Shown here: positions 9,791 through 18,748 of the stretch, in pieces
Layout: each line of letters starts with the position of its first letter
Position numbering within the stretch: position 1 is the first letter of the stretch
NCBI GenBank assembly: GCA_947631685.1
Contig: CANRMI010000005.1
Location: 58,001 to 122,000, forward strand
Source of the DNA: an uncultured Lachnospiraceae bacterium
GTDB taxonomy: Bacteria; Bacillota; Clostridia; Lachnospirales; Lachnospiraceae
Direction: 5' to 3'
Length of the DNA stretch: 64,000 nucleotides
Translations under genes and position numbers: made by a program
The notes under the pieces: generated by a model
Told to the model about the DNA's origin: nothing
What the model saw: the letters and a program-made list of their open reading frames with translations, nothing else
Databases searched by the model: none

Positions 9791-11446
9791 ATGATGATCA
9801 CATTGACAATAGAGGGGCAGGAAAAGCAGTATCCCAAGGGGATTTCCTATGAAGAGATCGTATCGGAATACCAGCCGGCCTATGATGGCCAGATCGCTTT
9901 GGTGGCGTTCAACGGCAAGATCCGGGAGCTTTTTAAGAAAGCCACAGAGTCCGGCGCGCTGGAGTTTTTTACGTTAAAGGACAATATCGGCAGTAAGGCC
10001 TATATCCGTACCGCTACCATGATGCTGCTGAAGGCGGTGCATGATGTGGCGGGGCCTGCCTGTGCCCAGAACTGCAGAGTGGAATTTACCGTAGGAAACG
10101 GGTATTACATCAATACGGGCAGCCTGCAGGTGACGGAAGAACTGACGGGCCGCTTAAAGGACAGGATGAAAGAGCTGGTGGAAGAGAAAATGCCTCTGAT
10201 AAAGCGCTCCGTTCCCCTGGAAGAGGCCATGACACTGTTTCGGGAAAAGGGGATGCAGGATAAGGAAAAGCTCTTCCGCTACAGAAGGAGTTCCTTTGTC
10301 AACATCTATGAAATGGAGGGCTACTACGACTATTATTACGGCTTTATGCTGCCCAACGCGGGATATGTGAAATATTTTGACCTGATTCCTTATTCGGACG
10401 GTCTTATGCTTTTGCTGCCGGATAAAAAGGAACCCTTCAAGGTCGGGGAAATGCCGGACAGGAAACTGCTCTTCCAAACCTTAAAGGAAGCGGAGCGCTG
10501 GGGAGAAAAGGTCAATATCACAACGGTGGGAGACCTGAATGACAGGATATGTAAAGGCAGCATCAGTGACATGATACTGGTGCAGGAGGCGGAACAGGAA
10601 AGAAAGATCGGAGAGATCGCCAAAGAGATCGTCAAGCGGGGAAATGTGAAATTTGTCATGATAGCGGGGCCGTCTTCTTCCGGCAAGACCAGCTTTTCCC
10701 ACAGGCTTTCCATACAGCTTCGCACCCAGGGAATGAACCCCCATCCCATTGCGCTGGACGATTATTTTGTAGACAGGGAATTTACGCCCAGGGACGAAAA
10801 CGGGGATTACAATTTCGAGTGTCTGGAAGCCATAGATGTGGAGAGGTTCAATCAGGATATGTGCGCCCTGCTGGCGGGGGAAACGGTGGAGATGCCCACC
10901 TTTAATTTTAAGATCGGTAAGCGGGAGTACAAGGGCAATACCTTAAAGCTGGAGGCGGATGATGTTCTGGTCATTGAGGGAATCCACGGACTGAATGAAA
11001 AAATGTCCTATGCGCTGCCCTCGGAGAGCAAGTACCGTATTTATATCAGTGCTCTGACCAGTTTAAATATCGACGAGCACAACCGGATCCCTACCACTGA
11101 CGTGCGGCTTCTGCGCCGTATGGTCAGGGACGCCAGGACAAGGGGCTCCTCGGCGGGGCGTACCATGCAGATGTGGCCGTCCGTCAGACGGGGAGAAGAG
11201 GAAAATATCTTTCCTTTTCAGGAGGATGCGGACGCCATGTTCAACTCGGCGCTTATCTATGAACTGGCGGTTTTAAAACAGTTTGCGGAGCCTTTGCTTT
11301 TTGGCATTACCAAGGAACAGCCGGAGTATTACGAGGCCAAGCGGCTGCTGAAATTTTTAGAGTATTTTCTGGGAGTCAGCAGCGAAAACCTGCCGAACAA
11401 CTCCATCTGCAGGGAGTTTGTGGGAGGGAGCTGCTTTAACGTATAA
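9791..11446 (+). CDS. Nucleoside kinase with N-terminal TGS-like and ThrRS-like region
   Basis: A 551-residue protein. Residues 1-60 resemble a TGS (ubiquitin-like) domain, the next part resembles the editing-associated region of threonyl-tRNA synthetase, and the C-terminal half is a uridine kinase/phosphoribulokinase-type P-loop domain with Walker A GPSSSGKTSF near residue 293, the ALDDYFVDRE stretch near residue 318, and VLVIEGIHGLN near residue 395. Clostridial proteins of this design are annotated as nucleoside kinases; the substrate (uridine/cytidine is likely) is inference. Two adjacent ATG codons (9791, 9794) follow a GAGGAAA site, so the exact start may differ by one residue. Confidence 0.85.
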   Translation: MMITLTIEGQEKQYPKGISYEEIVSEYQPAYDGQIALVAFNGKIRELFKKATESGALEFFTLKDNIGSKAYIRTATMMLLKAVHDVAGPACAQNCRVEFTVGNGYYINTGSLQVTEELTGRLKDRMKELVEEKMPLIKRSVPLEEAMTLFREKGMQDKEKLFRYRRSSFVNIYEMEGYYDYYYGFMLPNAGYVKYFDLIPYSDGLMLLLPDKKEPFKVGEMPDRKLLFQTLKEAERWGEKVNITTVGDLNDRICKGSISDMILVQEAEQERKIGEIAKEIVKRGNVKFVMIAGPSSSGKTSFSHRLSIQLRTQGMNPHPIALDDYFVDREFTPRDENGDYNFECLEAIDVERFNQDMCALLAGETVEMPTFNFKIGKREYKGNTLKLEADDVLVIEGIHGLNEKMSYALPSESKYRIYISALTSLNIDEHNRIPTTDVRLLRRMVRDARTRGSSAGRTMQMWPSVRRGEEENIFPFQEDADAMFNSALIYELAVLKQFAEPLLFGITKEQPEYYEAKRLLKFLEYFLGVSSENLPNNSICREFVGGSCFNV

Positions 11447-11478
11447 GCCGCGAACGATAGAAGATGGGGGAGGAAGCC

Positions 11479-13644
11479 ATGGAATTAAGCGAAAATAAGG
11501 CGCTGCTGGCCGAATACAGAAAGCAGGCAAAAGAACTGGTCTCACAGATGACTTTGGAGGAGAAAGTGTCCCAGACTCTGTACCGGGCACCCGCCATTGA
11601 GAGGCTGGGAATCCCGGCCTATAACTGGTGGAATGAGGCTCTTCACGGTGTGGCAAGGGCAGGCACCGCCACGGTGTTTCCCCAAGCTATCGGTATGGCG
11701 GCGGCTTTTGACGAGGATTTTATGGAGCAGGTGGCCGAAGCCATTTCCACGGAGGGCAGAGCCAAATTCAATATGCAGAAGCGCCATGGGGACAGGGACA
11801 TTTATAAGGGGCTCACTTTCTGGGCGCCCAATATCAATATCTTCCGGGATCCCAGGTGGGGCAGAGGGCAGGAAACCTTTGGCGAGGATCCTTATCTGAC
11901 CTCTAGGCTGGGTGTGCGTTTTATCAAAGGACTGCAGGGGCATGACGAAAAGTATCTAAAAGCGGCGGCCTGCGCCAAGCATTTCGCTGTACACAGCGGA
12001 CCGGAAAGTCTGCGTCATTCCTTTAACGCGAAAGTTTCTATGCAGGATATGCGGGAGACTTATCTGGCGGCGTTTCAGGCCTGCGTAACAGAAGGCCATG
12101 TGGAAGCGGTCATGGGCGCGTATAACAGGGTGAACGGTGAGCCCTGCTGCGGCAGTCCCACACTGTTATTGGATATTTTACGGAAAGAATGGGGATTTGA
12201 AGGGCATGTGGTATCGGACTGCTGGGCCATTAAGGATTTCCATGAGGGCCACGGAGTAACGCGGACGGCCACAGAGTCCGCCGCCATGGCCATGAACAAC
12301 GGCTGCGATCTAAACTGCGGGGATCTGTTTGCCAATCTCTTGTCCGCGGTGCAGGACGGCAGAGTGGACGAAAAACGTCTGGATGAGGCGCTGGTCTCTC
12401 TTTTCAGCACACGGCTCAAGCTGGGAATCTTAAAAGAGGAGAAGCAAACGCCTTTTGATGCTATTCCTTATTCCGTGGTGGATTCTGACGCCATGCGCGC
12501 TTTGAGCAGGGAAGCGGCCCAGAGAGGCGCGGTGCTCTTAAAGAACGAGGGAGGACTTCTGCCCCTGGATAAAAAGAAATATAAGACCGTGGGCGTGGTG
12601 GGACCGAATGCCGACAGCCGCAGGGCTTTAGTGGGCAACTATGAAGGCACCTCGTCCCGTTACATAACCGTACTGGAGGGCATACAGGACTATCTGGGCG
12701 AGGACTGCAGGGTGCTCTATTCTCAGGGCTGCGCTCTCAGTGAAAAGAGGGAGCCGGGACTTAGGACCGGTAAGGAAAGACTGGCGGAGTTAAAAGAAGT
12801 TTGTGCTCTCAGCGACGTAGTGATCGCCTGCATGGGGCTGGACGCGGAACTGGAGGGAGAGGAAGGGGATACGGGAAATGAGTTTCCCGGCGGAGACAAA
12901 CCCGACTTAAATCTGCCCGGCGCCCAGGAGGAGGTTTTGCGCGTCATAGCTGACAGCGGCAAGCCGGCAGTGCTGGTGCTTTTATCCGGCAGCGCGCTGG
13001 CCGTCAACTTTGCCGAAGAACATATTCCGGCTATTCTGCAGGGCTGGTACTGCGGCGCCCAGGGCGGCAGGGCCATCGCCAACCTATTGTTTGGAGAGGC
13101 CAATCCCCAGGGCAGACTGCCCATTACTTTCTATAGGAGCGCGGAAGAGCTGCCGGAATTTACGGACTATTCCATGGAAAACAGGACCTACCGTTATATG
13201 AAGCAGGATGCGCTGTATCCTTTCGGTTACGGACTTTCCTATACGGATTTCACCTATACGGAAGCGGCACTTTCCGGAGAGGAGATAGGGGAGAACGGGC
13301 TGGAGGTATCCGTTACGGTAGAAAATACCGGACACAGGACCGGTACGGAAACGGTTCAGGTATATGTCAAGGCCCTGTTGGAGGACGGCTTTTCCCATGT
13401 GCCGAACGCGCAGTTAAAAGGTATCTGTAAGTGTACACTGGCTCCGGGGGAAAAGCAAAGAGTCTGCGTCCGGCTGCCGAAAAAAGCCTTTGCCCTTTAT
13501 GACGAAGAGGGCAGGCTGATGCTCCACGCGGGAGAGTACCGCGTGTATGTGGGCGGCCAGGGACCGGATGAGCGCAGCACGCAGCTGACGGGAAAAACCG
13601 TTGCGCAGCTGCGGGCAGTGGTAAAGAGCGAAGAAAGAATGTGA
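11479..13644 (+). CDS. Glycoside hydrolase family 3, beta-glucosidase/beta-xylosidase type
   Basis: A 721-residue GH3 enzyme with no signal peptide, so probably cytoplasmic, acting on short imported oligosaccharides. The N-terminal TIM barrel has YNWWNEALHGVAR (near residue 51), the CAKHFAVHSGPE loop and the nucleophile Asp in HVVSDCWAIKDF (near residue 246). The second alpha/beta domain and a C-terminal fibronectin III-like domain (from VSVTVENTGHRTGTETVQ) follow. The YNWWNEALHG form is common among bacterial beta-xylosidases of the family, but substrate is not settled. Start at 11479 is preferred over 11464 because GGGGGAGG lies between the two. It converges with the ABC operon, and no clear terminator is seen in the 28-base gap. 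Confidence 0.9.
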   Translation: MELSENKALLAEYRKQAKELVSQMTLEEKVSQTLYRAPAIERLGIPAYNWWNEALHGVARAGTATVFPQAIGMAAAFDEDFMEQVAEAISTEGRAKFNMQKRHGDRDIYKGLTFWAPNINIFRDPRWGRGQETFGEDPYLTSRLGVRFIKGLQGHDEKYLKAAACAKHFAVHSGPESLRHSFNAKVSMQDMRETYLAAFQACVTEGHVEAVMGAYNRVNGEPCCGSPTLLLDILRKEWGFEGHVVSDCWAIKDFHEGHGVTRTATESAAMAMNNGCDLNCGDLFANLLSAVQDGRVDEKRLDEALVSLFSTRLKLGILKEEKQTPFDAIPYSVVDSDAMRALSREAAQRGAVLLKNEGGLLPLDKKKYKTVGVVGPNADSRRALVGNYEGTSSRYITVLEGIQDYLGEDCRVLYSQGCALSEKREPGLRTGKERLAELKEVCALSDVVIACMGLDAELEGEEGDTGNEFPGGDKPDLNLPGAQEEVLRVIADSGKPAVLVLLSGSALAVNFAEEHIPAILQGWYCGAQGGRAIANLLFGEANPQGRLPITFYRSAEELPEFTDYSMENRTYRYMKQDALYPFGYGLSYTDFTYTEAALSGEEIGENGLEVSVTVENTGHRTGTETVQVYVKALLEDGFSHVPNAQLKGICKCTLAPGEKQRVCVRLPKKAFALYDEEGRLMLHAGEYRVYVGGQGPDERSTQLTGKTVAQLRAVVKSEERM

Positions 13645-13672
13645 GCGGAGTTATCTGAGTAAGGCAATGTAT

Positions 13673-14458
13673 TCAATGAATATCTTTTGTCAGGCAGCGC
13701 CAATATGCGGCCGCGATACCGATGCAGGAAAAGAGTATGGCGACTGCGATATATCCCGGATTGCACCGTTTACCGGCTATAATATCCGCGCCTTCACAAT
13801 ATCCGAATGGGGTGATATACTTCAAAAATTTCGCGTGGTCTGTCATATTGGCGATCAGATTCAGAAAGTACAGAACCGCCGCCAGACCGATACCGATACC
13901 GACGCTGCTGCGGCGCAGGAATGCGGATAGCCCAAAGCAGACGCATCCTAATTCAAGCTGAAGCAGAAAATAAGCTCCATGCAGCAACAGAATTTCTTTC
14001 CAGGGAATGCTTTCCCCAATGAGGTGTATCGACAGCAGGGAGAGCGCAAGGATCACCAAATTCATCGCTGTGATCTGCAGCAGTAATGCTGTGAATTTTT
14101 CAGTAGCGATGCGCGTTCTGGAAACAGGATGGGTGAAAAGGAACTCGGCGGTCTTATCCTTTTCCTCTTTGGAAAGCATGGAAACACCGGAGAGCGAGGC
14201 AAAGAACGCGCCGCCAAGACCAAGAATATTGCCGCACTCAACAGCATAAAAACCCATGAGTGTTCCAAAATTCAGCCGGTCCATGCCAAAAGCGGCGGTA
14301 AAGCTTCCCATGGAGCCAAACAGTTCTCCCATGGTGTCCATATCCCCCTGTATCTCAGGAAACAGAAAGATACAGACCATGAGCAAAAACGAAATTGCCG
14401 CCATCCAGATCAGAAAAGCCGTTTTTCCCTGACGCAGCTCATGTTTTACGATTGTCAT
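13673..14458 (-). CDS. ABC-2 type transporter permease
   Basis: A 261-residue membrane protein with about six hydrophobic segments and the ABC-2 layout: an N-terminal cytoplasmic start (MTIVKHELRQGKTAFLIW), a first membrane helix, a long outside/inside stretch, then paired helices. SKEEKDKTAEFLFTHPVSRTR is the usual conserved cytoplasmic loop. Its start overlaps the stop of the ATPase gene by four bases (ATGA), so the two are translationally coupled. Together they form an exporter of unknown substrate under the TetR regulator next door. Confidence 0.85.
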   Translation of the reverse strand: MTIVKHELRQGKTAFLIWMAAISFLLMVCIFLFPEIQGDMDTMGELFGSMGSFTAAFGMDRLNFGTLMGFYAVECGNILGLGGAFFASLSGVSMLSKEEKDKTAEFLFTHPVSRTRIATEKFTALLLQITAMNLVILALSLLSIHLIGESIPWKEILLLHGAYFLLQLELGCVCFGLSAFLRRSSVGIGIGLAAVLYFLNLIANMTDHAKFLKYITPFGYCEGADIIAGKRCNPGYIAVAILFSCIGIAAAYWRCLTKDIH

Positions 14459-15336
14459 ATCCCATCGCCCCCTTTCTCATAGTAATGGAGAAATATCTCC
14501 TCCAAATCCGGCTCCGTAACGGTGATGTCCTGAATGCTGCCCCGGGAAAGCGTCTGCAATAGCGCATTCATATCGCCGCTGTATAGGAAATCAATGTTCT
14601 CTGCGGTACTGCGCAGGTTCTTTACACCCGTAAGAGAGTCAAGCGAAACAGTCCCGCGGATGTGGATCCGCCTGGTTTCCGTTCTTGAAAGTGCGGATAT
14701 ACTGTCTTTTGCGAGGAGCGTTCCGTCTTTGATCATGGCGGTATCGGTACAGTTATGCTGGATCTCTGACAGGATATGGCTGGATAAAAAGATGGTGCTT
14801 CCGGCTTTGTTTCTCTCCCTGAGTATCTCAAAGAACTCTCTTTGCATCAACGGATCCAGCCCGCTGGTGGGTTCGTCAAAAATGAGCAGTTCAGGTTCGT
14901 GCTGCAAGGCACAGATGATGGCGGTTTTCTTACGGTTTCCGAAAGAAAGCTCCTCCACCTTCCGTGTTGTGTCCAACTGCAGCCTTTCGCAGAGCAGACC
15001 GCTCATTTTCCTGCAATCGCGTTTCCGCAGATCGGCGGACAGTTTCAATATATCCTTTACCCGCATGCCCGGATAGAAAGAAACCTCTGAGGGCAGGTAT
15101 CCCACCCTGGCCAGAAGTTTCTCCCGCTCCTTTAGCGTGTCCAATCCGAGTATCTGCGCCCTGCCTTTACTGGGCCGGATCAGACCCAGCAGCATGCGGA
15201 TTGTAGTGGATTTGCCTGCGCCGTTGGGACCGATGAAGCCAAAGAAAGCCCCTTCCCGGACAGTCAGATCAATATGTTCTACGCCCCTTGTTTTACCGTA
15301 ATATTTTGTCAGGCCGTCTGTTTGAATGGCGTTCAT
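14455..15336 (-). CDS. ABC transporter ATP-binding protein
   Basis: A 293-residue nucleotide-binding subunit. Walker A is GPNGAGKST (about residues 38-46), the signature is a variant (LSFGNRKK rather than LSGGQ), Walker B is LLIFDEPTSGLD, and the switch His is in LSSHILSE. The C-terminal tail resembles that of drug or bacteriocin export ATPases. The start at 15336 is chosen because AAAGGAG precedes it and the ATGA overlap with the TetR gene is typical of a coupled operon; a longer frame from 15465 runs inside the regulator gene. Confidence 0.9.
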   Translation of the reverse strand: MNAIQTDGLTKYYGKTRGVEHIDLTVREGAFFGFIGPNGAGKSTTIRMLLGLIRPSKGRAQILGLDTLKEREKLLARVGYLPSEVSFYPGMRVKDILKLSADLRKRDCRKMSGLLCERLQLDTTRKVEELSFGNRKKTAIICALQHEPELLIFDEPTSGLDPLMQREFFEILRERNKAGSTIFLSSHILSEIQHNCTDTAMIKDGTLLAKDSISALSRTETRRIHIRGTVSLDSLTGVKNLRSTAENIDFLYSGDMNALLQTLSRGSIQDITVTEPDLEEIFLHYYEKGGDGI

Positions 15337-15953
15337 GGAGTGTTCTCCTTTCGCAGATAGATACTTTTCCAAAACTTTATGAGATTGGTAAAGTCCCGTT
15401 CCATTTGCTTTATATCCACATTTCCGCGCTGTACCATCTCCCAGAGGTATCCTTCGGAGGCCCAATACATTTCCTGATACATCTGCGGGATGTCCAGACC
15501 GGGGATAAACTGCGCCGGATCCAGATTCACGCGCGTCCTGTCCTCCTTTAGGTTAAAGTATCGGTGATAGCTCTCCTGAATGGCGGCGCTGATCTCTGCG
15601 TCCTTTTCATAAAATGCCCGGATGGAAAAATTTGCCATATGGGGATACTCGCGGATGATCTCCGCTTTTGCACGCAGCCCGCGCTCCATGCTTTCAAAAA
15701 GTTCTCCCTGTCTGTAGCATCCATACCGTGTCAGAACCGCTATGGTCATCTCGGCGCATTTGTCCCAAAGGAAGAGATACAGCTCTTTTTTATTTCGAAA
15801 GTAGTGGAAAAGCAGGGATTTGCTGATTCCCGCTTCCGCCGCGATCTCGCTCATGGGGCTGTTTTTGTAGGAATTTTGGGAAAATACACGGTACCCCGCG
15901 TTGATGATCGCTTGCTGCCTGTCCGGCGGCAGGGAAAAGAATTTCTCATTCAT
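15333..15953 (-). CDS. TetR/AcrR-family transcriptional regulator
   Basis: A 206-residue regulator. The N-terminal helix-turn-helix is typical: RQQAIINAGYRVFSQNSY, then MSEIAAEAGISKSLLFHYF at about residues 34-52 and the connecting FRNKKELYLFL. The C-terminal ligand domain is not assignable. It is the first gene of a three-gene operon with ATGA overlaps, so it very likely controls itself and the exporter. A perfect TTGAC/GTCAA dyad with a 6-base spacer lies just upstream and is a good operator candidate. Confidence 0.9.
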   Translation of the reverse strand: MNEKFFSLPPDRQQAIINAGYRVFSQNSYKNSPMSEIAAEAGISKSLLFHYFRNKKELYLFLWDKCAEMTIAVLTRYGCYRQGELFESMERGLRAKAEIIREYPHMANFSIRAFYEKDAEISAAIQESYHRYFNLKEDRTRVNLDPAQFIPGLDIPQMYQEMYWASEGYLWEMVQRGNVDIKQMERDFTNLIKFWKSIYLRKENTP

Positions 15954-15965
15954 GGTGTACCTCCG

Positions 15966-16005
15966 TTGACTGCTCGGTCAAATAAATGGTATCTCCGTTG
16001 ACCGA
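15966..16005 (-). promoter_or_regulatory. Candidate TetR operator upstream of the exporter operon
   Basis: The dyad TTGACTGCTCGGTCAA (15966-15981) has perfect 5-base arms. A second half-site, TTGACCGA, lies at 15998-16005. On the coding strand the CGGTCAACGGAG and CAGTCAACGGAG segments are near-direct repeats, and the second overlaps the ribosome site. The size and position fit TetR-family autoregulation. Binding is inferred. Confidence 0.55.
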
Positions 16006-16085
16006 TTTTGAGAAGACCTCTGAGGGAATTTTTTTACGCTTTCTGTATGTTTGGCAGAATGGATGGCGGGACGCGGCACAAAAGA

Positions 16086-16137
16086 AGAGGGCATCCCTTC
16101 AGTCATTTCAAAATGGCTTTTGGGATACCCTCTTTTG
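16086..16137. terminator. Long hairpin downstream of tRNA-Ala, probable terminator
   Basis: A 13-base arm (16086-16098) pairs with 16123-16135 with one mismatch, enclosing a second stem (AGTCATTT with AAATGGCT). A and T runs flank it, so it could stop transcription from either side: the tRNA on the minus strand, and anything reading in from the plus strand. Confidence 0.65.
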
Positions 16138-16162
16138 TGGTGTCCGTCACTTGTGATTGCAA

Positions 16163-16235
16163 TGGAGATAGCGAGACTCGAACTCGTGACCTATACGTTG
16201 CGAACGTATCGCTCTCCCAACTGAGCTATATCCCC
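16163..16235 (-). tRNA. tRNA-Ala (anticodon CGC)
   Basis: The 73-base cloverleaf starts GGGGATA and ends TATCTCC plus discriminator A. The D-arm is GCTC/GAGC and the anticodon stem ATACG/CGTAT encloses TTCGCAA, giving anticodon CGC for GCG codons. The acceptor stem has the G3:U70 wobble pair that identifies alanine tRNA. The T-loop is TTCGAGT. The outermost T-stem pair is an A/C mismatch, which is slightly unusual. CCA is not encoded. Confidence 0.93.
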
Positions 16236-16380
16236 ACAAGTATATATTGATAAATCTAAAACTATTGTATCATATTTACGCAGGATTGCAAGCCATATCA
16301 GTATTTATTCTCGAGAAGGTAGTATTTTATGGCGGGGTGTGATATACTGTCTACGTTGAAATAACGGGAGGTAAAAGGAT

Positions 16381-16794
16381 ATGTGGTTTGTTCTTGCTTT
16401 ATTATCCGCCATATTTGCGGCGCTTACATCCATATTGGCGAAGATTGGTATCGAGGGCGTAAATTCTAACCTGGCGACGGCTGTCAGAACAGTAGTGGTG
16501 GTGCTTTTGGCGTGGGGAATGGTATTTTTGACAAATGCGCAGGGCGGGCTTGGAAATATCAGCAGGAAAAGCTGGATCTTTTTGATATTGTCCGGTCTGG
16601 CCACCGGCGCTTCCTGGCTGTGCTATTATAAGGCGCTGCAGATTGGCGAGGCGTCAAAGGTTGTGCCGGTCGATAAGCTGAGCGTTGTGATCACGCTGGT
16701 GCTTGCTTTTATATTTCTTCACGAAAAGGTTACGCCGAAATCCGTGGCGGGATGTATACTCATTGGCGTGGGAACATTGCTCATGGTTCTATAA
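16381..16794 (+). CDS. Small EamA-family (DMT) membrane protein
   Basis: A 137-residue protein with four to five hydrophobic segments: a single EamA repeat, half the size of usual ten-helix drug/metabolite transporters. Typical features are the N-terminal LLSAIFAALTSILAKIG helix, the TGASWLCYYKALQIGEAS stretch and the C-terminal FLHEKVTPKSVAGCILIGVG motif. Half-size members probably work as dimers. A GGGAGG ribosome site precedes the ATG, and a TATACT box at 16343-16348 may be its -10 element. Substrate unknown. The next gene begins 48 bases later. Confidence 0.85.
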   Translation: MWFVLALLSAIFAALTSILAKIGIEGVNSNLATAVRTVVVVLLAWGMVFLTNAQGGLGNISRKSWIFLILSGLATGASWLCYYKALQIGEASKVVPVDKLSVVITLVLAFIFLHEKVTPKSVAGCILIGVGTLLMVL

Positions 16795-16842
16795 ATGGGG
16801 AAGATGTTTCTTCCTTAAAAATTTTAGGAAAGGAGTTTGTTT

Positions 16843-17430
16843 ATGAGAAAAAAACTGAATATCACGGAGGGGATTTTTCCTATGCCGGTGCTCATGATCG
16901 CTTCTTATAATGAGGACGGCAGTGTGAATGTGATGAATGCCGCATGGGGGACGATGCAGGATCGGAACATGGTAGTCCTCAATCTGACCGAGACGCATAA
17001 AACGGTCAAAAATATAAAGAAAAGAGGAGCATTTACAGTCAGTATCGCCGATGCAGCCCATGTAGCAGAGGCGGATTATTTTGGAGTCGCATCCGGCAAT
17101 AAGGTTGCGGACAAACTGAAAAAGGCCGGTCTTACCGCCTCCAGGGCAGAATGCGTTGACGCCCCTGTAATCAATGAATTTCCGCTCTGCCTGGAATGTG
17201 AATATGTTGAATATCAGGATAATGCATATGGCTGCGGAGTGATCGGCAGAGTGGTAAATGTTACTGCGGACGAGAATGTGATGCCAAATGGAAAGTTGGA
17301 TATGTCTCTGGTGAACGCCATTGCTTTCGATCCGTATACTCACGGCTACTACAGGGTGGCGGAACGTGTTGGCGAGGCATTTCATGACGGAATGAGGTAT
17401 CACGATCCTGGAGCAGGGGATTCTGTATGA
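16843..17430 (+). CDS. Flavin reductase-like (FMN-binding split-barrel) protein
   Basis: A 195-residue protein of the flavin reductase-like family. It opens with FPMPVLMIASYNEDGSVNVM, followed by LNLTETHKTVKNIKK and the FTVSIADAAH strand, all typical of flavoredoxin-like proteins that bind FMN. Such proteins transfer electrons between NAD(P)H or ferredoxin and partners; the partner is not evident here. The ATG at 16843 follows AAAGGAG; an upstream in-frame TTG adds two residues and is unlikely. It lies between a small EamA protein and an MFS carrier. Confidence 0.83.
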   Translation: MRKKLNITEGIFPMPVLMIASYNEDGSVNVMNAAWGTMQDRNMVVLNLTETHKTVKNIKKRGAFTVSIADAAHVAEADYFGVASGNKVADKLKKAGLTASRAECVDAPVINEFPLCLECEYVEYQDNAYGCGVIGRVVNVTADENVMPNGKLDMSLVNAIAFDPYTHGYYRVAERVGEAFHDGMRYHDPGAGDSV

Positions 17431-17459
17431 GTCGTTTGCGCGGCAGAATGTGAGGAAAG

Positions 17460-18647
17460 ATGGAAAACAGAAAAAAATATGGAAAAACCTTGCTGGCAAG
17501 CTATCTGGGATTTGCGACCCAGGCTGTCTGCGCGAATTTTGTGCCGCTGTTGTTCTTGACCTTTCACGATACGTACGGAATCTCTTTCGGCAGGCTGGCA
17601 TGGATTTCCACCTGCTTCTTTTTTACCCAGCTGGTGGTGGATTTTATCTGTGCGGAAGTGGTGGACAGGATCGGGTACAGGAAGTGCATTATAGCGGCGG
17701 AGATCGCCTCCGGCGCCGGTCTGGCGGGACTGGCAGTGGTGCCGGACCTGTTGCCGTCCCCTTTTGCGGGGATCCTGCTTTGCGTGGTCGTATACGCGGT
17801 GGGCAGCGGTCTGACGGAGGTGCTGGGAAGTCCTATCATTGAAGCGTGTCCCTTTGAAAACAAAGAGGGGATGATGAGTCTGCTCCACTCTTTTTACTGC
17901 TGGGGCTGTGTGGGAGTAATCCTGGGTTCTACGCTGTTTTTTTCCCTGTTTGGAATTGAAAACTGGCGGATTTTGGCTGTTTTATGGGCGCTCCTGCCAT
18001 TGTATAATGTATACAATTTTGCCACCTGTCCCATGGAAAAACTGGTGGAAGAGGGGCAGAGCATGTCTATGGGGCAGCTGCTCAAGACAGGGATGTTCTG
18101 GCTGTTTATCTTATTGATGATATGCGCCGGTTCTTCGGAACTGGCCATGGCTCAGTGGGCTTCCGCGTTTGCGGAATCTGCTCTGCATGTTTCCAAGACC
18201 GTGGGAGATTTGGCCGGGCCCTGCGGATTTGCCGTATTTATGGGAATCAGCCGTGTGCTTTATGGAAAATTCGGGCAGAAAGTGGATCTGACGGTGTTCA
18301 TGGCATTTTCCGGTGTGCTCTGCTTAGGCTGCTATCTGCTGGCCGGACTGGCCGATATGCCCATCCTGGGCCTGATAGGATGCGCGGCTTGCGGTTTTTC
18401 AGTGGGGATCATGTGGCCCGGCTCTATCAGTATTTCCTCCAGGATACTTCCCATGGGAGGAACGGCCATGTTTGCGCTTTTAGCGCTGGCGGGAGATTTA
18501 GGCGGAGCAGTGGGCCCCGCCATTGTGGGAAATATATCTCAGGCAGCGGGGGAGAACCTGCAGGCCGGAGTGCTGGCGGGAGCCGGTTTTCCTGTTGTGC
18601 TGGCCGTCTGTGTGCTGATGCTGCAGAGGAAGTACAGAACACGCTAG
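17460..18647 (+). CDS. Major facilitator superfamily transporter
   Basis: A 395-residue carrier with about 12 hydrophobic segments. The MFS loop 2-3 signature appears as EVVDRIGYRKCIIAAE near residue 65. The SPIIEACPFENKEGMMSLLH stretch after helix 4 is seen in FucP-like sugar and solute permeases of clostridia, so a sugar or small organic substrate is likely but unproven. The ATG follows GAGGAAAG, 29 bases after the flavin reductase gene, so the two may share a transcript. About 50 bases separate its end from the rnpB promoter. Confidence 0.85.
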   Translation: MENRKKYGKTLLASYLGFATQAVCANFVPLLFLTFHDTYGISFGRLAWISTCFFFTQLVVDFICAEVVDRIGYRKCIIAAEIASGAGLAGLAVVPDLLPSPFAGILLCVVVYAVGSGLTEVLGSPIIEACPFENKEGMMSLLHSFYCWGCVGVILGSTLFFSLFGIENWRILAVLWALLPLYNVYNFATCPMEKLVEEGQSMSMGQLLKTGMFWLFILLMICAGSSELAMAQWASAFAESALHVSKTVGDLAGPCGFAVFMGISRVLYGKFGQKVDLTVFMAFSGVLCLGCYLLAGLADMPILGLIGCAACGFSVGIMWPGSISISSRILPMGGTAMFALLALAGDLGGAVGPAIVGNISQAAGENLQAGVLAGAGFPVVLAVCVLMLQRKYRTR

Positions 18648-18697
18648 GATATTTTTGGGGCAGCGGGATTTCTTTTAAAACAACGGGGATTTCCTGC

Positions 18698-18726
18698 TTG
18701 GCAGAACGGAAAATTAGTGGTAGAAT
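18698..18726 (+). promoter_or_regulatory. Sigma-70 promoter of rnpB
   Basis: TTGGCA (18698-18703), a 17-base spacer, then TAGAAT (18721-18726). The expected start point lies about 10-15 bases before the first helix of the RNase P RNA. Confidence 0.8.
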
Positions 18727-18748
18727 GACAATGCAAAAGTCATTTGCC

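Noticed and set aside
16008..16250. Plus-strand open frame ending across the tRNA region
   Set aside because: It is made by the reverse complement of tRNA-Ala and the neighbouring hairpin; such tRNA shadows are a common false gene.
16163..16381. Prophage or island attachment at tRNA-Ala
   Set aside because: No integrase nearby and no repeat of the tRNA 3' end seen in the window.
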